Shown piece after piece: positions 16,036-23,350 of a DNA stretch of 64,000 nt. The notes under the pieces were generated by a model that saw only the letters and a program-made list of their open reading frames with translations, had not been told where the DNA came from and did not search any database. Where the stretch lies: positions 1 to 64,000 of the forward strand of contig NZ_JPJG01000029.1 of the NCBI RefSeq assembly GCF_000765235.1. The letters are read 5' to 3'. This DNA is from Oscillibacter sp. ER4. Its GTDB lineage: Bacteria > Bacillota > Clostridia > Oscillospirales > Oscillospiraceae. Position numbers and translations under genes: made by a program. How positions within the stretch are numbered: position 1 is the stretch's first letter; the number at the start of each line of letters is the position of its first letter.

Positions 16036-16377
16036 TTACATTCCCAGGATGCTCCAGACATAGGTGGGAGCCGTCAGGGTGAAAATGAGGCAGGCAAACA
16101 GAATGGCCGGCGCGGTCCACTCAAATTGGCCGTGCTTTCTGTAGTCAAAATACGCCATCCCCAATTTTGCAAAGAAAAATACAGCCAAAATAAGATCGAT
16201 CACCGGAAAAATAACATTATTCACTACGGTTTTGATCTGCTCAGATGCCGTTGTCCATGTCCCCTCAATGGCCTCAGCCACATTTCCCGTTTCAGCAGCA
16301 AAGGCAGTCGTGCCGAGTAGGACTGCCAGCAGGAAGACCATTACAAACCCGCAGAGAACCTTTCTGTACTTTGTCAT
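16036..16377 (-). CDS. DUF3852 protein, VirB2/pilin-like conjugation subunit
   Basis: 113 residues from the second in-frame ATG (16377), which has AAGGTGG eight bases upstream. A signal peptide (about residues 1-28, ending TTAFA) precedes a short mature protein with two hydrophobic helices separated by a polar FDYRKHGQFEW loop, the layout of VirB2/TrbC pilins. DUF3852 proteins are standard members of this element type. A mature size near 85 residues and two helices fit a T4SS pilus or channel-lining subunit; that role is inferred from layout. The preceding hairpin may terminate upstream transcripts. Confidence 0.85.
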   Translation of the reverse strand: MTKYRKVLCGFVMVFLLAVLLGTTAFAAETGNVAEAIEGTWTTASEQIKTVVNNVIFPVIDLILAVFFFAKLGMAYFDYRKHGQFEWTAPAILFACLIFTLTAPTYVWSILGM

Positions 16378-16400
16378 AAAATAATCCACCTTTCTTTTGA

Positions 16401-16436
16401 AAAGGAAAAGCCGCGGGAGTTATTCTCCCGCGGCAC
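16401..16436 (-). terminator. Rho-independent terminator, minus strand
   Basis: GCCGCGGGAG and CTCCCGCGGC pair perfectly around a 5-base loop; on the minus strand the stem is followed by CTTTTCCTTTT. It separates the gene ending at 16512 from the DUF3852 gene. Confidence 0.75.
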
Positions 16437-16511
16437 AGGTGGACCAGCACAACCAAGCCGCAAGGTATTTCCCACGGCCTGTCTCTTGTCTGCTTTTACT
16501 CTGATAATCAC

Positions 16512-16976
16512 TTACAGGGTAAGAATCTGTCCGTCAGATGCGGATAGTTCTTGGAACTTTTCTTTTAATAATGCTTCAAGCACCTCCTTTGCGAGTTTGC
16601 AAAACACCGAATACATTGGAAGCCCATTTTCAGCTGTGTATTCGTATGGCTCCGGCAGCCGACCGTGCTTTAGAAAGAAACCATTTTCCGCCTCTATAAG
16701 CCGCTCAACAGACCACTCCCGTACTTCGTTCCGATATACCAGGACGGTTTGAATATGGCGCTCATCTCTTGCGGAGAGAAGCGTGGGGTAGCGAAGTTCA
16801 GCATACTCCTGGGCGGTCATCCCCATGTAGCGCTCAAAGGTCCTGCGTGTTGGCAGCCCAAATTGGGGATTCATTTCCCGCGCCACCGGCAGCCTGCTGT
16901 TCTTTTCCACGAATCCCGCGAAGGCTTCTTCGATTTTCCCCTTGGTCCATACTGCCGGGGGCCCTTTTTTACCCAC
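16512..16976 (-). CDS. Protein with homing-endonuclease-associated repeats
   Basis: 154 residues. The start is taken as GTG at 16976 (AGGAGG nine bases upstream) rather than the TTG two codons earlier. Two copies of a ~60-residue unit are visible: W(T/S)...IEEAFAGFVEKNSRLPVAREM and SVERLIEAENGFFLKHGRLPEPYEY. The G/S-R-LP-x(2-4)-E pattern matches the short repeats attached to HNH homing endonucleases, thought to bind DNA. No nuclease domain is present. The ribosome site overlaps the end of the degraded gene upstream. Likely a small DNA-binding protein. Confidence 0.7.
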   Translation of the reverse strand: MGKKGPPAVWTKGKIEEAFAGFVEKNSRLPVAREMNPQFGLPTRRTFERYMGMTAQEYAELRYPTLLSARDERHIQTVLVYRNEVREWSVERLIEAENGFFLKHGRLPEPYEYTAENGLPMYSVFCKLAKEVLEALLKEKFQELSASDGQILTL

Positions 16977-16990
16977 TGTCAAGAGCCTCC

Positions 16991-17463
16991 TTACATCGAG
17001 AAAGAAATATCAAAAAACCGCGTCTGAGCAACCTCAACCAGCGGGGCCACTTCAATAACCTCGGGATTCTGTTGGAACTTCAGATCTCCCCGGAAGCCCA
17101 GCTTCAGGTTGCTGAATACCTCGGCGGCCTTCAGCAGTTCGGGCGGCGATCCCGGAGGCGTCTCCTACATCCAGCGCACCCACTCGCCAGTCTGATACCG
17201 GGGGTCAGCCGGAGGATCACATAGTCCTCCGGCACAAACTTGGGGTAGTGGCCGATGCTGCCGCCCACCTTGTAATAGGGCTTCCCCTCGCTCATGACGG
17301 TGGCCCGCATGAGCGTCAGGGTATCCTCCAGAGAGGCACAGAACCAGCACTCCCTATCGCCCATGCGCCGGATTCGACCGTCCCGCAGGATGCTGTCCAG
17401 ATTCTTTCGGTGCGTGTAGTGGTAGACTTCGCTGGGCCGCTCATCTAATCGGATATATCCCAT
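16991..17463 (-). pseudogene. Degraded DarT/ART-like gene: one frameshift plus one amber codon
   Basis: The intact part (~90 residues from ATG 17463, AGGAGG upstream) begins with VYHYTHRKNLDSILRDGRI, resembling the N-terminal H-Y-T-x-x-x-NLxSIL motif of DarT and other ADP-ribosyltransferase-like proteins. At about 17,198-17,206, after VILRLTP, the frame shifts in a C-run (one C missing); the correct frame continues RYQTGEWVRWM, then meets TAG (about 17,164-17,166) and continues in the open for 67 codons (EVFSNLKLGFRGDLKF...) to TAA at 16991. Restored length is about 157 residues, ending SFSM. As sequenced the product stops at 17131. Sequencing error could explain the frameshift but not easily also the amber. 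Confidence 0.7.
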
Positions 17464-17475
17464 AGAGTCCACCTC

Positions 17476-19170
17476 CTACGGGTCAAGCGGGGCGATGTGC
17501 CAATCGTCCCACAGATTGCCTCGGATGCTCAGCGAATCGGTGAGGTTGGCCGACAGCATCCCCGCCGGCGTCCAGCAGTCGATGACCCAGGTGTTGACCG
17601 TATAGGAGCCGTCCAGGTACCAGATCGGCGTGAAATGGGTGCGCCGGTTATAGGTGCTGTACTCGTTTTTCTGGAACTCCAGCCGGGAGGACGAGGAGCT
17701 GATGGAAATGCGATCCAATAGCCGCCAAAAGGATTCATAGTTGAACTCTGGGAAGTAACTGACTGCATTCTGCAGGGCGGTGGTGGCCGACCTCTGGGAA
17801 CTGTTCACTCTGGCGGTGACCACCTGATTGACCCCATAGCCGGACTTCATGGTGCTGTCGCTGGCGGTGGGATTCTTCTCGTCTGGAGTAATTTCCATAG
17901 CAGCGGAAAGGCTGGCACTGTAGCGTTCCAGATCAAATTCCCACCAGCCGTGGTCACACCAGTATCCGCTGTCTTCGCCGGTACTGTGCCACACCCAGTA
18001 TTCCCGCCACCAAGGGTCCCAGATGGTCCACTGGGCCGAGGTTTTCTCCGGCCGGTCTGGGACCGAGGAGGGGGTGAAGGACTCGTTCCGGTCATCCGCC
18101 ACCGGGTTGGGCGGCGGGTTCTCATCCAGATCTACGATTTTGCAGTGGATGGTGGCCTGTGCTGAGCCTGGGCCGGATACATCCACATTGATGGTCATAT
18201 CCTGCGGTTCGTCCGGTGTGGTCCAGCGTACCCAGGCCAGTTGGGAATCCCCGTCCGGGTAGTAGACATTGCTGACCGTATAGGTGGTCCCATCAATATG
18301 GAACCGTACAGTGACTGGATTATCCGGATCACTCTGGCCTCCGCTGACCTCTACTGCCGTAATGACCTCGGTATTGGTCCGGTACTCATAGTCATAGGTG
18401 CTGATTTCCGGCTCCTCCGGCTGCTCCTCAAAGCGGACGATGCCAAGGCCCAAAGAAGACTTGATGTCCGAGTTGGACACATTCTTATTGGTGGGACCGG
18501 ACCATGCAGGATAGCCTAAATCCGGTGTTTCGAGGAACATGGACAGTGGGAGGTTTTTGGCTGTCAGCGATCCCATCCAATAGCGGAGCTGGCCGCTGAC
18601 CTGCTCGTCATAAAGCGCCGCCTCCGTTGCGGTTGTGGCGATCATGACGCCCTCGAACTTATAATAGGCAATGGGTTCCAGCAGGATTTTATACTCGCCG
18701 CTGATGAGCGTATCGTAATCCATGCCGGTTATATCGGCAATCCGCTTCACAATATACTCAGAGCAGAAATACTTTTTTATTGCTTCGATGTTGTTAGTTC
18801 CGTTAGTGCTGATTATTCTTGGCATTATCTGTCCGGGATTTTTAAAGGTGTACCCACCTTTGACAGGAGAAAGCCCCGTTCCGTTATTGTACTGGAGCTT
18901 GCTCACCTTACCGAAATGATAGATACCCTCTGATGGTGTTTTGTTGGTGAAGTCAAATGGTGTGGTGACCACAGCATGGTCACTGGTCCGTACCACAGTA
19001 ACCCGGACGCCGTCATTACCGGGGTTCCAGCTCCCGTGACTGGTGGCATCACCCATGCTGCCACCCCCGCCGTCAATGTTGCCAGACCCGCCAGTGTCAG
19101 CATAAGCGGACATACAAAGAAGAGCAAGTAACAGGGCCAAAGAAAGGAATGTGCTGATAACTCGTTTCAT
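17476..19170 (-). CDS. Large secreted or surface protein of the element
   Basis: 564 residues. ATG at 19170 has GAAAGGAGG upstream; the first 24 residues are a signal peptide (KRVISTFLSLALLLALL, cleavage after AYA). The mature protein starts with a Gly/Ser stretch (GGSGNIDGGGGSMG), has two or more beta-rich domains, a Trp-rich segment (WDPWWREYWVWHS) and no C-terminal anchor. Elements of this class carry a similar protein between the Tad locus and the T4SS genes; it may be a pilus-associated or mating-contact protein. That role is inferred from context; the family is not recognised. Confidence 0.8.
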   Translation of the reverse strand: MKRVISTFLSLALLLALLCMSAYADTGGSGNIDGGGGSMGDATSHGSWNPGNDGVRVTVVRTSDHAVVTTPFDFTNKTPSEGIYHFGKVSKLQYNNGTGLSPVKGGYTFKNPGQIMPRIISTNGTNNIEAIKKYFCSEYIVKRIADITGMDYDTLISGEYKILLEPIAYYKFEGVMIATTATEAALYDEQVSGQLRYWMGSLTAKNLPLSMFLETPDLGYPAWSGPTNKNVSNSDIKSSLGLGIVRFEEQPEEPEISTYDYEYRTNTEVITAVEVSGGQSDPDNPVTVRFHIDGTTYTVSNVYYPDGDSQLAWVRWTTPDEPQDMTINVDVSGPGSAQATIHCKIVDLDENPPPNPVADDRNESFTPSSVPDRPEKTSAQWTIWDPWWREYWVWHSTGEDSGYWCDHGWWEFDLERYSASLSAAMEITPDEKNPTASDSTMKSGYGVNQVVTARVNSSQRSATTALQNAVSYFPEFNYESFWRLLDRISISSSSSRLEFQKNEYSTYNRRTHFTPIWYLDGSYTVNTWVIDCWTPAGMLSANLTDSLSIRGNLWDDWHIAPLDP

Positions 19171-19187
19171 GTCTCCTCCTTTCTGAC

Positions 19188-19220
19188 AAAGAAAAAGCAC
19201 AGCCGAAGCTGTGCTTTTTC
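19188..19220 (-). terminator. Rho-independent terminator
   Basis: GAAAAAGCACAGC and GCTGTGCTTTTTC pair around a TTCG-type tetraloop, with a T-run on either strand. It sits 20 bp after the stop at 19240, ending the DUF6550 transcript before the secreted-protein gene. Confidence 0.85.
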
Positions 19221-19239
19221 TCGTCATAATTCTGCTGTA

Positions 19240-19797
19240 TCAGTCCATGATACCAATCTGCTTATTGATGTCGCCGTCACCGTCAACATATTCGCCTTGG
19301 TTCGGACCAGCGTCTGGCACGTTATCAAAACCAGGCAGGCCACCGCTGGTGTTGGTGGAGGGCTGCTCAGGGGGCGGGGTTACATTGTCGTGGTCCTGCG
19401 GCTCAGGGGTGCCCTCTACCGGAGTCCCATCCGGCGTCTTGGTGGGGTCCTTCAGTTCCTCCTCTGTATATTCCGGCTTGGCCGGATCGCCCTGGATGGT
19501 CTGCTCTGTGCCGGTAAAGTCAGCGCCGTTTCCCTCGCCGGCGTTGGTATTGGCATCCGGTGTTTCCGGGTTGACAGTCACAGCGTCTTCCGGCTCCTGG
19601 ACATCCCCGGATTCCGAGGGAGGCGGAGTGCTGTTGTCCGGGTCCACCACCACATTGCCCTGCTGGGAGCTGCTGGGCGGAAGCGGGGCGTCGGTGACCT
19701 TGTCTTTGCTGAAGCTGCTCACGATCACAACAACCAGCACCACGCAGATGACGAGGCAGCCGGCCACCGTCAGCCATTTCTTCGTATTATTCTTCAT
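19240..19797 (-). CDS. DUF6550-like membrane-anchored Pro/Glu-rich protein
   Basis: 185 residues. A short basic N-terminus and one membrane helix (residues 8-29) are followed by a ~150-residue low-complexity extracellular part rich in Pro, Glu, Asp, Thr and Asn (PPPSESGDVQEPEDAV). This matches my memory of DUF6550 proteins in clostridial conjugative elements. Such a stalk could span the cell wall. AAAGGAGG precedes the ATG. It stands alone between the Tad operon end (19997) and a strong terminator. Confidence 0.75.
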   Translation of the reverse strand: MKNNTKKWLTVAGCLVICVVLVVVIVSSFSKDKVTDAPLPPSSSQQGNVVVDPDNSTPPPSESGDVQEPEDAVTVNPETPDANTNAGEGNGADFTGTEQTIQGDPAKPEYTEEELKDPTKTPDGTPVEGTPEPQDHDNVTPPPEQPSTNTSGGLPGFDNVPDAGPNQGEYVDGDGDINKQIGIMD

Positions 19798-19996
19798 CGT
19801 CTGGATTCCTCCTTTTTCTGTTGGTCACACTTCTTGCGGAAGCGGTCCGCATGTAATTCCAGGCGGCTGAGGAGAGTTCGGCCTTAAAATCTATTGCCTA
19901 CATCTTCCTATACATCCTGGTCTTTGTCAAGCTGTACCCTATCACAAGAGTGGAGAGAAGTCTATTGGGGCAACAGAAAACTTTTTGAAAACTGTG

Positions 19997-20542
19997 TTAA
20001 AACCGAGGTGTGTAGCCCGCGCTGACCTTGACTGTCATCCGCATGGGCGGCAGAAGCTCCCCGCCAAAGGATACCGGGACCTCCAGCTCGATCTCGCAGT
20101 CCGCCACAAAACGGTCACCGGCGCTGTCGCCAGAAGCAAACGGCGCGTTGCGGATCTCCACATCAAGGCCCCAGACACGGAACTCTGTGGTGCCGTCCTC
20201 CGTGTACTGGGTGTGGTAGCCGCCCTGGTAGGTCAGTCCGAGGATATCGTCCAGGCGTCCATAGATATCGCCATAGTCCAGCGATTCCTCGAAGTCTCCC
20301 GCCAATGGCTGATAGGCGCCGGAGTAGCCTTCCCGGACGCTATGGTACACATCGTCATAGTTGTCGTTGACGGTGGAGATCACTGCCTCCTGCACCGCGT
20401 CCCGGACCCCCTGGGCCACGATGAGCAGGCGGAAATACTCGCTGATGCAGCACATCAGCATCACCAGCACCAAAACGATGGCAATAATCAGGGGGAAGGC
20501 CACGCCACGCTGGTCTTTCAAAATCTGCCGGAGTCTGTTCAT
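19997..20542 (-). CDS. TadE/TadG-like minor pseudopilin
   Basis: 181 residues. N-terminal RQILKDQRGVAFPLIIAIVLVLVMLMCC is a prepilin-type leader and hydrophobic helix, followed by a ~135-residue beta-rich exported domain. This is the TadE/TadG class of minor pilins, processed by the prepilin peptidase encoded in the same operon. Last gene of the Tad block; its ATG overlaps the DUF4320 stop as ATGA. Confidence 0.82.
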   Translation of the reverse strand: MNRLRQILKDQRGVAFPLIIAIVLVLVMLMCCISEYFRLLIVAQGVRDAVQEAVISTVNDNYDDVYHSVREGYSGAYQPLAGDFEESLDYGDIYGRLDDILGLTYQGGYHTQYTEDGTTEFRVWGLDVEIRNAPFASGDSAGDRFVADCEIELEVPVSFGGELLPPMRMTVKVSAGYTPRF

Positions 20543-20937
20543 TTCCAGTACACCTCCGACTTTCCTGTGGCATCCGCCCGCAGGGTGATGGGAAAGCTGC
20601 CAAAGCCGGCAAACAGGCCGAGGTCAATCTCATAGGTGAGCGTGACCGAGACCTCCTCATTGAGCTGGATTCGGCCGGCATCGCTCCACTGGACAGCGGG
20701 GTCCAGTCCGGTCTGTTCCCGCAGGGCCTGTTCTCTGCGATCTGTTTCCGAACCGACCCGGCCGGTAATCTCCGCCTCGCGCACCAGTTCAGTGGCAAAG
20801 GTGTCGAGCTGCTGTTTGGCGATAAAGGCCGGGAGGACCTGTACCGCCAGCGCAATCATCAGCATGGCGCAGAGAACCAGTACGCACACATCCATGTATC
20901 CCTCGCCGCGGCGGGATCTCAGAATCCGTTTCAGCAC
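20539..20937 (-). CDS. DUF4320 TadE-like pseudopilin
   Basis: 132 residues. The start is GTG at 20937, preceded by GGAGGTGA, inside the end of the previous gene (7-bp overlap). The N-terminus RRGEGYMDVCVLVLCAMLMIALAV has the same RGEGY-x-D prepilin-like junction as the Flp-like pilin at 27402. After the helix comes a ~100-residue beta domain typical of DUF4320, a TadE relative. Predicted minor pilin exported and assembled by the Tad machinery. Confidence 0.85.
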   Translation of the reverse strand: MLKRILRSRRGEGYMDVCVLVLCAMLMIALAVQVLPAFIAKQQLDTFATELVREAEITGRVGSETDRREQALREQTGLDPAVQWSDAGRIQLNEEVSVTLTYEIDLGLFAGFGSFPITLRADATGKSEVYWK

Positions 20938-21527
20938 ATGGTCACCTCCATTTCCGGAGAACCTTGTGCCTGCTCGGGAGTTTCCGTGAGGAGATGCCAC
21001 ACACCGTTCTGCCGGCTGGCTGATTTAACCGTCTGAGCGAGGAGCTCATCGGCCGGAACGGTCATAGACATACCTGACACGCCAGGATGAGAAATCATGT
21101 CGTGTCCATCAAGCAGGCTTTCCGCCTGAGCTTCCGTGAGAGAAACAAAACCGCACGGCGTCATCAGGAAAAATCCCCCGCCCTTATGATCAAGCAGGAA
21201 ATCCCGGACGGTTGCGGGGACACGCACATCGTTAAACTCCTGTTGGAGCGTCCATACACAGTGCAGAAGCTCCTCCTCGTGAGGGATATCGGCGCCATTT
21301 TCCGAGATCCACCGGTCTGTAAGATAACCAAGCGGGTCATCCAGGCAGAGCAGGAACTTCGCGTCCTGCTCGCTGATGGCATCGTCAAGATTGTCATGGA
21401 TCAGCTGTGCGGCGGAAATCGTTTCGGCGGCATCCAGCAGTTGGGCGGGATCAGACTCCATCCACTGCTTGACCCTGCGCTCATAGCTGGCATCGATCCG
21501 CTTCTTCAGTTCTTGTTTATCATTCAT
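20931..21527 (-). CDS. DUF3848-like regulatory or adaptor protein within the Tad operon
   Basis: 198 residues, ATG with GAGGAGG upstream. Soluble, acidic; the first 80 residues (ELKKRIDASYERRVKQW, then LIHDNLDDAISEQDAKFLLCLDDPLGYLTD) resemble DUF3848, a domain common in ICE cargo proteins. The second half is unassigned and contains SGMSMTV internally and EMEVTMC at the end. It sits between TadC and the pseudopilins and its last codons hold the ribosome site and start of the DUF4320 gene. It is not part of the normal Tad set. Function unknown. Confidence 0.7.
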   Translation of the reverse strand: MNDKQELKKRIDASYERRVKQWMESDPAQLLDAAETISAAQLIHDNLDDAISEQDAKFLLCLDDPLGYLTDRWISENGADIPHEEELLHCVWTLQQEFNDVRVPATVRDFLLDHKGGGFFLMTPCGFVSLTEAQAESLLDGHDMISHPGVSGMSMTVPADELLAQTVKSASRQNGVWHLLTETPEQAQGSPEMEVTMC

Positions 21528-21542
21528 CGGGAGCCTCCTCTC

Positions 21543-22421
21543 TTAAAACATCCCACCCAGGGAGTGGATGATCTCATAGATGATGATGGCCAGATAGGTC
21601 CCCAGGAAGCACATGAGCAGCGTGAGGGAAAAGGCCCGGATCTTGGGCGGGATCTTCATGGCCTTCGCCTTGAGCCGCTGGAGCTCCAGCTGTTTCATAT
21701 CATGGGACAGCATCTGAAAGTAGTTGATCCCGTTATCACCCCGCAGCACACCGATGAGTCCCCGGACAATGTCCGAGAGGAGGGGGGAATTAAACCGGGC
21801 CTCGAAGCGGGTCAGCGCCGCCTCGTAGGAGCCGGACCGCATATCCGCGGTGAGGACATCCAGCTCAGCGGAAAAGGTTTCGCCGGCGTGCTGCTTGTAG
21901 TGCTCGATCATGCTCAGCACATCCCGGCTGACAGCCAGCTCCTGTGTGATGGTGGCCACAAACCGGGGCAACTCCGCCTCGATCTCGTCCCGCTTGACAG
22001 AGAGCTTTTCCTCCGCCCGACGAATCTCCTTGAAATAGACCGCCACCGCCAGAAGAACGACTACCAGTGCCAGCAGCGGGAAGACCAACAGGCATGGGAT
22101 CACCGCCAAGAGCACCGCGCTGGTCTGGACCATGGCAAAGGCGGTGTATTCCTCCGGGGTCATGTTCAGCCCAGCGGCGGCCAGTGTGTTTCTCAGGCGC
22201 CCGCGCTTGTACTCATCCATGTGGATGTGCGGAGCCAGTCTGACCGCCCAGCCCATGAGCAGGGCTTCCACACTCTTGGCCTGTTTTTTCTCCTGGCGGC
22301 CTACTGAAAGCATGGCCCTCTGTGTGGCCAGACGGGGGAGCTTAAGCAGATCGGCCATAATAAAGAACAGGCCCGCCGCGAGGAGAATACCAAAGAGGAA
22401 AATTAAAAATACCACCGACAT
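21543..22421 (-). CDS. tadC: TadC, inner-membrane platform protein of the Tad pilus
   Basis: 292 residues. Membrane segments at the N-terminus (about 3-25), mid-protein (pair near 95-125) and C-terminus (about 265-288), with the GspF/T2SF-type cytoplasmic helical domain between (EAELPRFVATITQELAVSRDVLSMIEHY). TadC and TadB together form the membrane base on which the TadA ATPase acts. The ATG overlaps the TadB stop (TGATG); a GTG six bases later has better spacing to GGAGG and is an alternative. Confidence 0.9.
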   Translation of the reverse strand: MSVVFLIFLFGILLAAGLFFIMADLLKLPRLATQRAMLSVGRQEKKQAKSVEALLMGWAVRLAPHIHMDEYKRGRLRNTLAAAGLNMTPEEYTAFAMVQTSAVLLAVIPCLLVFPLLALVVVLLAVAVYFKEIRRAEEKLSVKRDEIEAELPRFVATITQELAVSRDVLSMIEHYKQHAGETFSAELDVLTADMRSGSYEAALTRFEARFNSPLLSDIVRGLIGVLRGDNGINYFQMLSHDMKQLELQRLKAKAMKIPPKIRAFSLTLLMCFLGTYLAIIIYEIIHSLGGMF

Positions 22422-23350
22422 CACCTCCGATACTCAATGGGCTGGGTCAGCTTGATAACCGCCGCGGTGCTGATGAACATCACGGCGGCGATGACCGCCA
22501 ACAGCGCCTGCCCCAACGGGGTGTGCATCAGGACATCGTACCAGTCCTGGTTGAGCCAATACAGCAGGGGGATATTGCCGATGACCAGCACCTGCATGGT
22601 GATGAACTCCTTGCGGGGCTCAAACACCAGATTCTCCAGCTCACCGTTGACGATGCGCATGTCGGAGAGCTTGGCCACGATGGGGGTCAGGATGGTCTTG
22701 AGGCCCCTGTCATGGCGGCAGGTCAGCAGAGCGGCCACCCACTCCCGAAACACGGCGTTGTCGATCTTCGTCCCCATGTCCTGGAGGGCGGCGTCCACAT
22801 CGGGGTCCACCAGCTTGACGCGGGTGAGGAACTCCGCGAACACGCTCCGGACGGGCGGGTTGAGATAGTCGAGGTTTTCTTCCACCGCCGTCTGGATGTC
22901 CTCACTGCGCAGGTAGGCCGTGGTGATGATGGAGAGGGCGGTTTCCAGCTCGGCGGCAATGTTCTTTTTGTAGTGATTCGCAGTCAGGCGGATAAACCAG
23001 AACGGCACGAGCATCATGCCCACCGCCAGCACCGGCACCAGGAAGAGGTTGCCCAGCGTCAGGGCGAAGGCGGCTCCCACCAGAAAGAGAAGCAGGGACA
23101 GGGCGCACACCATGGGGAACTTGGCGGACCGGCCGGTCATCCGCAGGATATTCTGGGTATCCTCGATCTCCCGGCGCAGGAAGGATTTCTTTTTGCGCCG
23201 GGTGCTCTCATTGACCTCCGCCCGGATGCTTTTGGGCTTGCTGGTGATCCTGCGGAACACCCCTTCGGTGAAATCCATGGGCGAGACGCGCAGGAGAATG
23301 AAAAAGCCCGTGATCAGTCCGGCACAGGCAATCAACTGGATCATATTCAC
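22421..23350 (-). CDS. tadB: TadB, inner-membrane platform protein of the Tad pilus
   Basis: 309 residues with an N-terminal membrane helix, a hydrophobic pair near residues 80-125, the T2SF domain (LETALSIITTAYLRSEDIQTAVEENL) and two C-terminal helices. Starts at GTG with GGAGG ten bases upstream, overlapping the TadA stop (GTGA). Partner of TadC. Confidence 0.9.
   Translation of the reverse strand: MNMIQLIACAGLITGFFILLRVSPMDFTEGVFRRITSKPKSIRAEVNESTRRKKKSFLRREIEDTQNILRMTGRSAKFPMVCALSLLLFLVGAAFALTLGNLFLVPVLAVGMMLVPFWFIRLTANHYKKNIAAELETALSIITTAYLRSEDIQTAVEENLDYLNPPVRSVFAEFLTRVKLVDPDVDAALQDMGTKIDNAVFREWVAALLTCRHDRGLKTILTPIVAKLSDMRIVNGELENLVFEPRKEFITMQVLVIGNIPLLYWLNQDWYDVLMHTPLGQALLAVIAAVMFISTAAVIKLTQPIEYRR

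Noticed and set aside
17131-17463. 113-codon frame as an intact gene
   Set aside because: The last ~25 residues are out of frame with a continuous, well-composed downstream frame (RYQTGEWVRWM and on), so the short frame is a truncation product.
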